In this document: positions 46,539 through 54,822 of the stretch, piece by piece
How positions within the stretch are numbered: the stretch's first letter is position 1
Layout: each line of letters starts with the position of its first letter
Assembly: GCA_947441615.1 (NCBI GenBank)
Contig: CANEUH010000021.1
Location: 1-64,000 of the forward strand
DNA: 64,000 nt
Source: Bacteriovoracaceae bacterium
Lineage (GTDB): Bacteria; Bdellovibrionota; Bacteriovoracia; Bacteriovoracales; Bacteriovoracaceae
Direction of reading: 5' to 3'
Program-made: the position numbers and the translations under genes
Notes under the pieces: model-generated
The model's database searches: none
The model's input: the letters and a program-made list of their open reading frames with translations, nothing else
What the model was told of the DNA's origin: nothing

Positions 46539-46614
46539 GGGCGTTTAGCTCAGCTGGGAGAGCGCTACCCTTACAAGGTAGATGTCGGGGGTTCGATCCC
46601 CTCAACGCCCACCA
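46539..46614 (+). tRNA. tRNA-Val (anticodon UAC)
   Basis: The 76-base cloverleaf has acceptor stem GGGCGTT/AACGCCC, discriminator A and an encoded CCA. The D arm is GCTC..GAGC. The anticodon stem CTACC/GGTAG encloses loop CTTACAA, so the anticodon is TAC, reading GUA and related Val codons. The T arm has GGTTCGATCCC. It is preceded by a clear promoter. Confidence 0.96.
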
Positions 46615-46809
46615 TTTTTCCACCTGTTAGATTGTTACTTCCTCAAATTATTGCCCACAACTATTTCGATTATCTTAAAATTTACTTCATTTATTCATCA
46701 TAAGTGTTTGAAATTACCGATTCTTTTGCTCACTGTGTTTTTTAAAAAATAAGAAGTCCTTTATAATTTTCCCAGCTCAACTAACGACTAACAAAAGATC
46801 TGGTCTTAA

Positions 46810-47469
46810 ATGAAAAGAACCGTTTTTGTTATTGATGATGAAGTGGATTTTTTGAATTCCATTCGGGAGTTTCTGGAGAACGACCAGTTTGAGGTTATTT
46901 GTTTTCAATCTGGTGAAGACTTATTTCTAAGTAAAAATAGTCCAGAGAATTGTGTTTATTTGGTCGATTGGAACCTTCCAGGAATCAATGGATGTGAAAT
47001 CATAAAAAAAATCAGACGAAGAGATAAAATATCTCCCATATTTATTATCTCTGGTAACAATAAGCACGAGCAGATTTTAGAGGGTCTTAAATGTGGTGCC
47101 GATGACTACATTACAAAACCTTTTAGCTTTGAAGAACTTGGAGTCAAAATATTTAATGCTTTTGAAAAGATGATGGTTCTGAATGAAAATTTAATAAATG
47201 TTGGTATTAAATTAATCCCTGAAGCAAATGCAATCATAAAAGATGGAGTAACAGTTAATTTCACTGCGCGAGAGTTTATAATCTTTAATCACCTTTATGA
47301 AAATAAAAGTGTTGTCACAAGAGATGAGTTAATTAATCAATTTCATAAAGACCTCAAGATGACTTCTCGAAATATAGACGTTCACGTTTTTTCTCTAAGA
47401 AAGAAAATAAGTAAAATCAATCTTGTTATTGAAACGGTATGGGGAGCTGGCTACAAACTTAATATTTAA
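46810..47469 (+). CDS. OmpR/PhoB-family response regulator
   Basis: The 219-residue protein has a receiver domain (VFVIDDEVDFLNS with the acidic pocket, YLVDWNLPGINGCEI with the phospho-acceptor Asp near residue 54, and YITKPFSFEELGV). A winged-helix trans_reg_C domain follows (FTAREFIIFNHLYEN, SRNIDVHVFSLRKKI, VWGAGYKLNI). No kinase gene is adjacent, so it is an orphan. It converges with an outer-membrane protein gene, which might be a target, but there is no direct evidence. Confidence 0.92.
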   Translation: MKRTVFVIDDEVDFLNSIREFLENDQFEVICFQSGEDLFLSKNSPENCVYLVDWNLPGINGCEIIKKIRRRDKISPIFIISGNNKHEQILEGLKCGADDYITKPFSFEELGVKIFNAFEKMMVLNENLINVGIKLIPEANAIIKDGVTVNFTAREFIIFNHLYENKSVVTRDELINQFHKDLKMTSRNIDVHVFSLRKKISKINLVIETVWGAGYKLNI

Positions 47470-48671
47470 AAAAGCATTCTAAACTCAACTTCAAAGCGAT
47501 CCATATTTGGAATATTTCTCCCCGCAAGTGTTTTTACAAGATTGATATTCACCTGTGCTGGCAACAGGAATTCCTTCTTGAGAAAGGGTGTAATGGAAGA
47601 AAGGGTTGTTGTTAATTGCACCTGGTGTTCTACCTTATCAGTATTGTAAGCAAGATAATCATTGGCAACACCGTACTTAGAATCATACTCGGCTTCCATT
47701 TCGTACATGAAGCGATAAATTGGCGTGAACGAAATCCAATCATTCATTGTGTAAGTTGAGTTAAGAGTCCAGCGAATTCGGTCTCCATATTTGACATTAA
47801 ATTCACCTGTTTGATCTGATAATTTGAAATCCCTTTCAGACGGTACTCGAAGCTTTTTTGTCGTTGGTGCTTGATATGTGTAACGAAACATTGTCCCAAA
47901 ACTTAATTTATCATTTACGACATACCCTGTAGCTGCCTCTCCAAAAAGATCAAACTGGCCATCACCGAATCCAACATCCTGAAGAATATCTGGATCATCT
48001 TGGCGACCTGTAGGCAATACCACTCCTGGGTAAAGCATAAGTCCAGTAACACCCTTATCGATCACTTTGGCCATGATCCCTGTTTCCATATCGCCGAACC
48101 CTTTACCGTACCAGTCGCCAATTGGTTTATAGCCGTAATAGTTCGTGATTACAGATTGGATGGTTCCCTCATTTGCATCAATCATTTGGCGTAGATTTTC
48201 TGCAACGATTGTATTTTGTGCTCCACCGTTTTGCTCAAGAAGTCTTGCTACGTCTTCATACGTGTTACCAGATGTGCGGCTCATTCTTGCTCTGACATTT
48301 GCATTGTAGTAGGCGAGTTCTCCATAGAACATGACTCTATCGGTAATACCATAGCCAAAACCAGTTCCTTGAACATTAAACTGGGCATCGGCATCTACCT
48401 TGTATTCTCCAACGACGAGACTGTTATAAGCAGCAGGATCCAAATTGGGAGCAATTAGATTACCAGTCATCGCATTAAAGGTTGAAGCGTCTACTCTAAA
48501 GCTTGCTCCAAGAGAACTTTCAATACCGGATTGGTTGAAATTCTTCGTGATCTTGGAAGTTGTGACATTTCTTGTGCCCACAATCCTCACTCCTTTAGGG
48601 AGAACTTTCCATGCTTGGGCATAGAGAGTAGAAGTGGCACTTAAAAGAAATAAACCGGCGAGTAATTTCAT
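47466..48671 (-). CDS. Outer-membrane beta-barrel protein
   Basis: The 401-residue protein has a signal peptide (SATSTLYAQAWK). Many alternating-residue strands follow (GTGFGYGITDRVMFYGELAYYN, LSFGTMFRYTYQAP), and it ends in Phe (EFRMLF), the signal for BAM-dependent assembly. It may be a transport-type or DUF-type barrel; the substrate is unknown. The ATG at 48671 with AAGGG upstream is preferred over a TTG two codons earlier. Its stop overlaps that of the response regulator. Confidence 0.8.
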   Translation of the reverse strand: MKLLAGLFLLSATSTLYAQAWKVLPKGVRIVGTRNVTTSKITKNFNQSGIESSLGASFRVDASTFNAMTGNLIAPNLDPAAYNSLVVGEYKVDADAQFNVQGTGFGYGITDRVMFYGELAYYNANVRARMSRTSGNTYEDVARLLEQNGGAQNTIVAENLRQMIDANEGTIQSVITNYYGYKPIGDWYGKGFGDMETGIMAKVIDKGVTGLMLYPGVVLPTGRQDDPDILQDVGFGDGQFDLFGEAATGYVVNDKLSFGTMFRYTYQAPTTKKLRVPSERDFKLSDQTGEFNVKYGDRIRWTLNSTYTMNDWISFTPIYRFMYEMEAEYDSKYGVANDYLAYNTDKVEHQVQLTTTLSSITPFLKKEFLLPAQVNINLVKTLAGRNIPNMDRFEVEFRMLF

Positions 48672-48835
48672 TTTCAAAACCCTTTGGACTTATTTCCTGG
48701 ATTTTAAGCTATGACGCGACGTGTTTGAACTTATTACAGGTCACTATGTAAAAAGGTAATGACCCCTGTTAGGTTTTTCAGCAAGGCGTATAATAACCGT
48801 CGGAATCATTAAAAACAGATACTTAGGAGACGGTC

Positions 48836-49891
48836 TTGAGTAAAAGCCTATTGCTCGTTCTTAGCGTTTTAACCCTTTTGTCTGGTTGCGGTCAGAAAAG
48901 CGCGATTAAAAACGCCGTAGAGGCCAAAACCCTGGCCTCGGCCTATGGAGACGGTGAGCATGTGATTAGGAATCTCACTTTTCCGCTATCAGATAGTGCG
49001 CTGGCATTTAAAACTCCTCTTCCGGGTATAGGCCCCATTGCTGGTGGTATTTTAAAATTCGTTGGAAATATTTTTGCCGCGAATACTGGTATGGGTCGGC
49101 TTCAGATGTCATACACTCAGCCAATTCCAGAACTTCCTCAAGAGCTAAGCTCGGTACGTTTAAAGAGATTTTTCTTTTATATGAAACCTGATGGTCAAAA
49201 TAAACGATTTAGAAACTGGTGGAACGTCGTGATCCTGGGAAAAGGGCATGTGACTTTTGATTTCTTGGATAAATTAGCTGTCAGAATGGAGACAGTAACG
49301 ATTGAGGAACCAGATACGTATGTTCCGACTCTGGAGACAAAAGATTATAGCTGGAGTGAAATGAAAACGTTGATGGAGATTTTTAATGACGGTTACAAGC
49401 CAGACGTTGTTGATACGGAAAGAGCTGAGAGCTTAGTCCTATTAAGATATTTCGATAAGCAAAAGTTATCTGACACCACTCATAGTAAGTATGGTCAGAT
49501 TCACATTATGGAAACGGTTGAGCCTCAGAAAACAAAATATTTTTTAAGAGATCACCCAAAACTTCAAGGGGTTATTAAAAAAGTTCTTATTCTTGATAAC
49601 TCTCTCCTTATTGAGCTCGAGAAAGATCCTGTTGCCGAAGAAGGCTTTAAGGCAGTGTTGTCAGAAGAGGCCGAAGAATTAGAAAATTTAAAAGTGACCT
49701 ACATTGATACATGTACACCTCGCTCTTGCCTTGAACTCAAAGTTCCAGATATCAATCTTGTCCCAATTGCTAATAAAGGGAACGGATTAAAACTAGATGC
49801 TGTTATTCATGCTGGTAAAGTTCCAGAATCATTTAAATTGAAAGGTTTTGTAGAGTTTGAAGTGAAAGTGAAGACGCCCAAGGGTGTTTAG
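48836..49891 (+). CDS. Hypothetical lipoprotein
   Basis: The 351-residue protein has a lipobox (VLTLLSGCGQKS) and a mature domain of mixed alpha/beta character. A hydrophobic glycine-rich stretch near residue 65 (LPGIGPIAGGILKFVGNIF) could insert in or lie on the membrane. A CTPRSCLEL pair near the C terminus could form a disulfide. No family is recognised. The start is TTG with GGAGA. It converges with the 126-residue zinc-ribbon-like gene (four-base overlap). Confidence 0.7.
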   Translation: MSKSLLLVLSVLTLLSGCGQKSAIKNAVEAKTLASAYGDGEHVIRNLTFPLSDSALAFKTPLPGIGPIAGGILKFVGNIFAANTGMGRLQMSYTQPIPELPQELSSVRLKRFFFYMKPDGQNKRFRNWWNVVILGKGHVTFDFLDKLAVRMETVTIEEPDTYVPTLETKDYSWSEMKTLMEIFNDGYKPDVVDTERAESLVLLRYFDKQKLSDTTHSKYGQIHIMETVEPQKTKYFLRDHPKLQGVIKKVLILDNSLLIELEKDPVAEEGFKAVLSEEAEELENLKVTYIDTCTPRSCLELKVPDINLVPIANKGNGLKLDAVIHAGKVPESFKLKGFVEFEVKVKTPKGV

Positions 49892-50268
49892 TTGTAGTTA
49901 ACGTCAATTTCGATCGCCCACTTATTTCCTTCGTCTTTAAGGAATTGCTTAACAGTTGCAACCGGATAGATGATGCCAATCACACTGACTTTGGTTTTTA
50001 TCATGTCAATTTTGCAGTTATTCATACACACGAAGTCTCCCGAGTAGGCCTCGAAATGTTTGATAGGTGTGCGGTTGGCAAAATCGGAATAGAAACTAAA
50101 AAAATCGACTATTTTCTCTTTTAATTTTGCCTCTAGTTGCTCCTGGGACTCTTTTTGGAGATTATAGGTAAACAGAGACGTATTTCTGGATTTGCCATTA
50201 AATGATAACTTAATGACTCCACTTGATCTGATCTTAAGGGTATTTTGAAAACATACTGGGCAATACAT
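49888..50268 (-). CDS. Hypothetical Cys-motif protein
   Basis: The 126-residue protein begins with MYCPVCFQNTL and has a second pair in FVCMNNCKIDM, suggesting a CxxC/CxxxC zinc-binding site at the base of a small beta fold. No family is recognised. Its ATG lacks a Shine-Dalgarno sequence and instead has TATAAT seven bases upstream, which suggests a leaderless transcript. It is divergent from the hydrolase gene by 23 bases. Confidence 0.65.
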   Translation of the reverse strand: MYCPVCFQNTLKIRSSGVIKLSFNGKSRNTSLFTYNLQKESQEQLEAKLKEKIVDFFSFYSDFANRTPIKHFEAYSGDFVCMNNCKIDMIKTKVSVIGIIYPVATVKQFLKDEGNKWAIEIDVNYN

Positions 50269-50291
50269 TTTTTTATTATAAAGGGAATCTC

Positions 50292-51146
50292 ATGAATAAT
50301 GAATACCGCGATGTTATTTCCTTTGATGGGACACTTCTTCGTTGTCTAATCAGGGAGACAGGGAGTTCTAAATGGTTGATCGTAACACATGGTCTTGGAG
50401 AGCATTTAGGTCGTCATGAACATTTACTAAAACTCTTCTCCGCTAATTACAATATTGCTATTTATGATTTACGAGGACATGGAAAGAGCGGAGGGAAAAG
50501 AGCGTGGGTTGAGGATTTTAACTTTTTTCTGAAAGATCTTCAGTCAATTATTGATTACTTTAGAAAAGAATTCAGCATGACCAACTATACTCTTTTTGGC
50601 CATTCTATGGGAGGCCTCATCACTGCCGCCTATATGCAGAATGTGGTTTCAAAAGATTTTTATCCTGAAAAAGTTTTTTTGAGTTCACCGGCCGTAGCGG
50701 GACCTGGGCTTCTGGGACAGGCCTTTAGTTTATCCCCCAAAATATTGTTTGATGTCTTGTTAAATTGCCCAACAATTCCTCTACAAGGGATCTTGGATTT
50801 AAAGCGTTTATCTCATGATAGAAGAGTTTATGAAAGCTACGTAAAGGACGAGCTCTGTCAGCTAAAAATTCATTCAAAACTTTTCTTTGAGGTCCTTAAA
50901 ACAAGCAGAGAAGTCTTTTCAAGGCCCCTAAGAATTGAGTGCCCTTTATTTGTTTCGATCGGGACTGAGGATGTATTAGTCCATCCAAAATTAGTCATCA
51001 ATTACTTCTCTAAAGTTGAAAAGAACGCGCAACTCAAGATTATTGAAGATGGTTACCATGAGCTTCATAATGAAATTGAAAAATACCGAAAGCCTTATCT
51101 TAATTTTTTAAGGCACTCCCTTACTGGTCTAACTTTTGATGAGTGA
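50292..51146 (+). CDS. Alpha/beta hydrolase, lysophospholipase/monoacylglycerol lipase type
   Basis: The 284-residue enzyme has the alpha/beta-hydrolase signatures of the PldB/MGLL group: THGLGEHLGRHEHLLKLF, IYDLRGHGKSGG, and the nucleophile elbow FGHSMGGLITAAY with catalytic Ser near residue 104. Later SIGTEDVLVHP and DGYHELHNE supply the likely Asp and His. The substrate is probably a lysophospholipid or monoglyceride, inferred from the family. No signal peptide. GGGAATC precedes the ATG. Confidence 0.87.
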   Translation: MNNEYRDVISFDGTLLRCLIRETGSSKWLIVTHGLGEHLGRHEHLLKLFSANYNIAIYDLRGHGKSGGKRAWVEDFNFFLKDLQSIIDYFRKEFSMTNYTLFGHSMGGLITAAYMQNVVSKDFYPEKVFLSSPAVAGPGLLGQAFSLSPKILFDVLLNCPTIPLQGILDLKRLSHDRRVYESYVKDELCQLKIHSKLFFEVLKTSREVFSRPLRIECPLFVSIGTEDVLVHPKLVINYFSKVEKNAQLKIIEDGYHELHNEIEKYRKPYLNFLRHSLTGLTFDE

Positions 51147-52382
51147 TCTTAATCGAGCGACTCTTTCAAAAGCAGGTGGATGGGAGTGATAAAAATTAGA
51201 ATAAAATCTATCCGTAACAACAGGGCTCGCATTTTGTTGATAAAGCTTTAAAAGTCCAGAAATGAGATCTTCGGGATTTGTTTCTTTTGCTGCATATTCA
51301 TCAGCTTCAAATTCTTTTCTTCTTGATATCCAAGATCCTATTGGGGTTAACCAAAAAGTGTACATAGGGATAGCTTGCATGAAAATAAGAAATAACATTC
51401 CTGGTGAGATTGCACGCACAAAATGTCCTGAGTAGAACCAATTCTTAATTGATACTTCACCCATTAACCAAAAACCAACGAAAGAAAGGATGAGTGAAAC
51501 TATAATTGATTTTGGAATATGCTTAAGTTTCATATGCCCAAGCTCATGCGCCAGGATAGCAAAGATCTCTCTGTGGCTGAGGTCTTTTAACAGGGTATCA
51601 AAAAAAACCACTCTTTTATTTTTACCAAGACCAGTAAAATAAGCATTCCCATGGGAGCTTCTCCTTGAAGCATCCATCACAAAAACTTCTTTTGCATTAA
51701 AGCCAGCACTTTGAACCAACTGATCAATTCCTTTTTTTAATTCGTCGGAACTAAGTGGATTAAATTTATTAAAAAGAGGAGCGATAAAAGTTGGATAAAT
51801 CCAGATGAGTAAAAATTGAAAAATGGTCATGAGGCCAAAAGCGATCATCCACCAGTATCTTCCAGTCGAATCAGAAATCAGTAACATGCAGTAGAGGAGT
51901 GGTGCTCCAATTAGAAAACCTAAAATCATTCCCTTGAACCGATCGGCGATAAAGAGTTTTGGGGTCGTTCTGTTAAAACCAAATTTTTCTTCAAGAAAAA
52001 AAGTAGAATAGATAGACCAGGGAAGATTAATGAGTGTCTGAATCAAAATAAAAAGCACTAAAAAAGCCATTTCCTTTTTGAGATCTATAAATGGTGTCGC
52101 GAGATAGAGCTTTTCCAGACCTCGGAAAGGAAACCAATAAAAAAACAATACTGCTTCCCACATAAGTTTCCACTGCCCAAGTTGTAACTTGGCGGTTGCA
52201 TAATGAATCGCTTTTTGATGATCATCTATTGAAATGATTTTTTTAAATTCTTCCGGAACAGTTGATTGATTCTCATGGAGAGTAGTCAGCTGCCTTCGGT
52301 AGAGGTATACTTCAAAAAGATGATTGGTCACAATCAGGCAAAGAAAAATAACTTGAGTGTAGTAGCTAAAAAGGTTTTCCAT
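51129..52382 (-). CDS. M48 family metalloprotease, Ste24/CAAX-protease-like
   Basis: The 417-residue protein has multiple transmembrane helices and the zinc motif ILAHELGHMKLKHIPKS (HExxH near residue 280), with the third ligand in FEADEYAAKETN. The segment STFFLEEKFGFNRTTPKLFIAD and the ending FYSNFYHSHPPAFERVARL are typical of Ste24. Bacterial members are thought to act in membrane protein quality control. It is divergent from gloB with only one base between start codons, and AGGA for its start lies inside gloB. Confidence 0.9.
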   Translation of the reverse strand: MENLFSYYTQVIFLCLIVTNHLFEVYLYRRQLTTLHENQSTVPEEFKKIISIDDHQKAIHYATAKLQLGQWKLMWEAVLFFYWFPFRGLEKLYLATPFIDLKKEMAFLVLFILIQTLINLPWSIYSTFFLEEKFGFNRTTPKLFIADRFKGMILGFLIGAPLLYCMLLISDSTGRYWWMIAFGLMTIFQFLLIWIYPTFIAPLFNKFNPLSSDELKKGIDQLVQSAGFNAKEVFVMDASRRSSHGNAYFTGLGKNKRVVFFDTLLKDLSHREIFAILAHELGHMKLKHIPKSIIVSLILSFVGFWLMGEVSIKNWFYSGHFVRAISPGMLFLIFMQAIPMYTFWLTPIGSWISRRKEFEADEYAAKETNPEDLISGLLKLYQQNASPVVTDRFYSNFYHSHPPAFERVARLRSLIKS

Positions 52383-52383
52383 A

Positions 52384-53142
52384 ATGGTCCTAGTTAAAAC
52401 ATTTTATGCTCATAACGAACTAAGAAATTTTAGTTACGTTATTAATGATAGTGAGAATGGTGACACATGGATCATCGATCCCTATGATGCCAATGTATTG
52501 ATGGATTATATCAAAAAAAATGGATTAGTCTTGAAAGGAATTCTCAATACTCACCAGCATCATGACCATATTCGAGGGAATCGTGAACTGATTGAGGCGT
52601 TTGGGGTTTCTGCTAGGCATTTTTTGAGTCAGCAATCAATTGATCTAGGGGATCAGCATTCGATTGAGGTCATAGACACACCAGGACATACTCAAGATCA
52701 TCAAGCGTTTATTTGGAAGCAACGAGAAAAGAACCTATCTCTCTTTTCAGGGGATTCGTTATTTAATGCAGGAGTAGGGAATTGCCATGGTGGAGGAGAT
52801 GTTTCCAAATTGTATGAATCAACCTGCCTACTAAAAGACCTGGATGATTCAACACTTCTCTATCCTGGGCACGACTATAGATTGAAAAATTTAAAATTTG
52901 CTCAATTTGTCGAACCAGAAAATAAATTAATCGCGGAAAAATTAAAAGAATTAGAGGATTATCAATCTGAAAATCTTCCTCCTGTGACTTTAGGAGAGGA
53001 AAAATTAGTGAATCCTTTTTTAAGGCTTCATTCCCTAGAAATTAGACAAAAGGTGCTTGAAGAGAAATTAGGTCTATCCGAAAAGGATACATCTGATAGA
53101 GAATTATTTAAGTATTTAAGACAGATGCGAGATCAATGGTAA
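52384..53142 (+). CDS. gloB: Hydroxyacylglutathione hydrolase (glyoxalase II)
   Basis: This metallo-beta-lactamase-fold enzyme hydrolyses S-lactoylglutathione to D-lactate and glutathione, completing methylglyoxal detoxification. The 252-residue protein has the metal motif NTHQHHDHIRGNREL, IDTPGHTQDHQAF, LFSGDSLFNAGVGN and LLYPGHDYRLKNLKFA, and the family length. Its ATG is one base from the divergent Ste24 start. A glutathione synthetase elsewhere in the window supports the glutathione-dependent assignment. Confidence 0.9.
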   Translation: MVLVKTFYAHNELRNFSYVINDSENGDTWIIDPYDANVLMDYIKKNGLVLKGILNTHQHHDHIRGNRELIEAFGVSARHFLSQQSIDLGDQHSIEVIDTPGHTQDHQAFIWKQREKNLSLFSGDSLFNAGVGNCHGGGDVSKLYESTCLLKDLDDSTLLYPGHDYRLKNLKFAQFVEPENKLIAEKLKELEDYQSENLPPVTLGEEKLVNPFLRLHSLEIRQKVLEEKLGLSEKDTSDRELFKYLRQMRDQW

Positions 53143-53154
53143 AAAGGGAGATTT

Positions 53155-53790
53155 ATGGCGAAAGTAACAAAGAAAGTAGCGGCAAAGAAAATCACAAAAA
53201 AGGTTACAAAAAAAGTAGCTAAGAAGATTGTAAAGAAAGCGACTTCAAACAAAGTGGTGAAGAAAGTTACTAAAAAGGCAACCGTAAAAAAGAAACCGAT
53301 GACTAAAAAGGCAACTCCAAAAATGAGCAAACTAAAAGTGGGAGACATGGCCCCAGATTTTACACTCCAGGATCAAAACGGAAAGTCTGTTTCACTTCAT
53401 GATTTCAAGGGAAAAAATGTCGTCGTTTATTTTTACCCGAAGGCTATGACCCCTGGATGCACAGTTCAGGCATGCGAGATTAGAAATTCAGAGTCTAAAC
53501 TTAAAAATGCGAATATCGTTGTTCTAGGCATCAGCGCTGATCCAGTTAAGTCGCTAAAAAAGTTTGAGGAAAAAGAAAAGCTCAATTTTACTCTTCTTTC
53601 TGATCCTGAAAAGAAAGTCATTCAATCTTATGGATCATGGGGACTAAAAAAGTTCATGGGCCGCGAGTTTGAAGGTATTTTAAGACAAAGTTTTCTTGTC
53701 GATACTCAGGGTAAAGTTGCTCACGTGATGGAAAAGGTAGATACCAAAACCCATCATGATGACGTTTTAAATTTCTTTAAGAATCACTAA
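53155..53790 (+). CDS. bcp: BCP-type peroxiredoxin with lysine-rich histone-like N-terminal tail
   Basis: Residues about 60-211 form a thioredoxin-fold peroxidase of the BCP/PrxQ group: [16 protein letters not shown], the peroxidatic Cys in [18 protein letters not shown], and a nearby second Cys as in atypical 2-Cys enzymes. The first 57 residues are a repetitive Lys/Val/Ala/Thr tail ([19 protein letters not shown]) like histone H1-type or AlgP-like tails, suggesting nucleic acid binding. GGGAG precedes the ATG at the tail start, and an internal Met (MSKLKVGD) could give a short form. It follows gloB by 12 bases. Confidence 0.92.
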   Translation: MAKVTKKVAAKKITKKVTKKVAKKIVKKATSNKVVKKVTKKATVKKKPMTKKATPKMSKLKVGDMAPDFTLQDQNGKSVSLHDFKGKNVVVYFYPKAMTPGCTVQACEIRNSESKLKNANIVVLGISADPVKSLKKFEEKEKLNFTLLSDPEKKVIQSYGSWGLKKFMGREFEGILRQSFLVDTQGKVAHVMEKVDTKTHHDDVLNFFKNH

Positions 53791-54046
53791 TTGTTTCTTC
53801 TATTAAGACATCCAGGCGGATTTCCGTCTGGAGTCTTTCAATTAACGCCTTTAAATTTTCTCTTGCTTCGATAGGTGACCTAACTTCAATATCGCGGTAG
53901 GCCCCTTTCAAAGATTCGTCCGCCGTGGAGTAATAACAAAGTCCTTCGTTGGATTCGAAGGTAAAATAGACGAAAAATGCATCGTCCTTGGGCACTCGCA
54001 AGAGTGTAAAGTAGAGTAGTTTTGTCTGTTGATAGGTCTGCGGCAT
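53777..54046 (-). CDS. Hypothetical small protein (possibly DUF4911-like)
   Basis: The 89-residue protein is preceded by a good AAGGA site for the ATG at 54046, better than the track start at 54100. The central pattern ([32 protein letters not shown]) followed by a helix resembles small DUF4911-type proteins, but this is a weak impression. It converges with the peroxiredoxin gene (14-base overlap) and diverges from the lipoprotein gene at 54133. Confidence 0.65.
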   Translation of the reverse strand: MPQTYQQTKLLYFTLLRVPKDDAFFVYFTFESNEGLCYYSTADESLKGAYRDIEVRSPIEARENLKALIERLQTEIRLDVLIEETISDS

Positions 54047-54132
54047 AGATTCCTTGACTAAGAGAGATAAGGAATTAAGATATAAGATAAGGAAAGTCAA
54101 AAAATTTAAGAAGTTAAGTCACGGAGGACGCT

Positions 54133-54822
54133 TTGAAATATAGTTTGATACCTTTTGCGTCACTTTTATTACTAAGTTCATGCTCTTGGTTTAATGGTTT
54201 ATCGCGCTCAGGTGTGGCCAGTGATGGTGATTCAGCAAATTCAAAAACAGTTTCACGTTCTCAGTACGACCAATTGCTGGTTAAGTACGAAGAGCTTTCA
54301 AAAAAATATGAGAACCTAAAAGAAAAGCCTTCTTCTTCACAAGGTTCTTTAGCTGACGAGCTACAAAATACCCAGTCTGACAATTTTGCGCAGCCAGCAT
54401 CAAACACCGAAGCAGAAACAGTTAATGTTTTTCCAGAGTCTCAAAGTTCTCAGGCGACGCCAGAAATGAAAGTGCCTGATGATGTGAATTCTCAGCTTAG
54501 TCTATTTCGCCGGGGTCTTGCTTTAAAATCGACTAATCAGAGTGAAGCAACAAAAATTTTTCAACAACTTGAGGCTCATGGTATTGCGCCAGTTAAGGTT
54601 AGAGCAAAATATCAAATTGGATTGATGTTACTTGAAAAAGGTCAGTTTGATTTAGCTCTACAGGTCTTTGAGGATATTATTAACAAGCATTCAGAATCGG
54701 GAGTTGTACTTGATGCTCTTCAGGGTGCTGTTGTGGCATCCGATAAACTGGGTGTTGTGAACAAAAAAGATCAATATTCTTCCATGTTAAATGATGTTTT
54801 TGGATCAGGGCAGGGGATGTAG
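54133..54822 (+). CDS. Lipoprotein with coiled-coil and TPR-like C terminus
   Basis: The 229-residue protein has a lipobox (LLLLSSCSWFNG), a short coiled-coil (YDQLLVKYEELSKKYENLKEK), a Ser/Gln-rich linker and two TPR-like helical hairpins (AKYQIGLMLLEKGQFDLALQVFEDIINKHSESG). The layout recalls YbgF/CpoB-like periplasmic proteins. The start is TTG with GGAGG. It overlaps the LysM protein gene by one base (TAGTG), suggesting a functional envelope pair. Confidence 0.75.
   Translation: MKYSLIPFASLLLLSSCSWFNGLSRSGVASDGDSANSKTVSRSQYDQLLVKYEELSKKYENLKEKPSSSQGSLADELQNTQSDNFAQPASNTEAETVNVFPESQSSQATPEMKVPDDVNSQLSLFRRGLALKSTNQSEATKIFQQLEAHGIAPVKVRAKYQIGLMLLEKGQFDLALQVFEDIINKHSESGVVLDALQGAVVASDKLGVVNKKDQYSSMLNDVFGSGQGM

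Noticed and set aside
53133-53348. Minus-strand ORF with a membrane-protein-like translation (71 aa)
   Set aside because: It is the antisense of the lysine-rich codons of the BCP tail; AAG/AAA runs read backwards give Phe/Leu and mimic a membrane helix.
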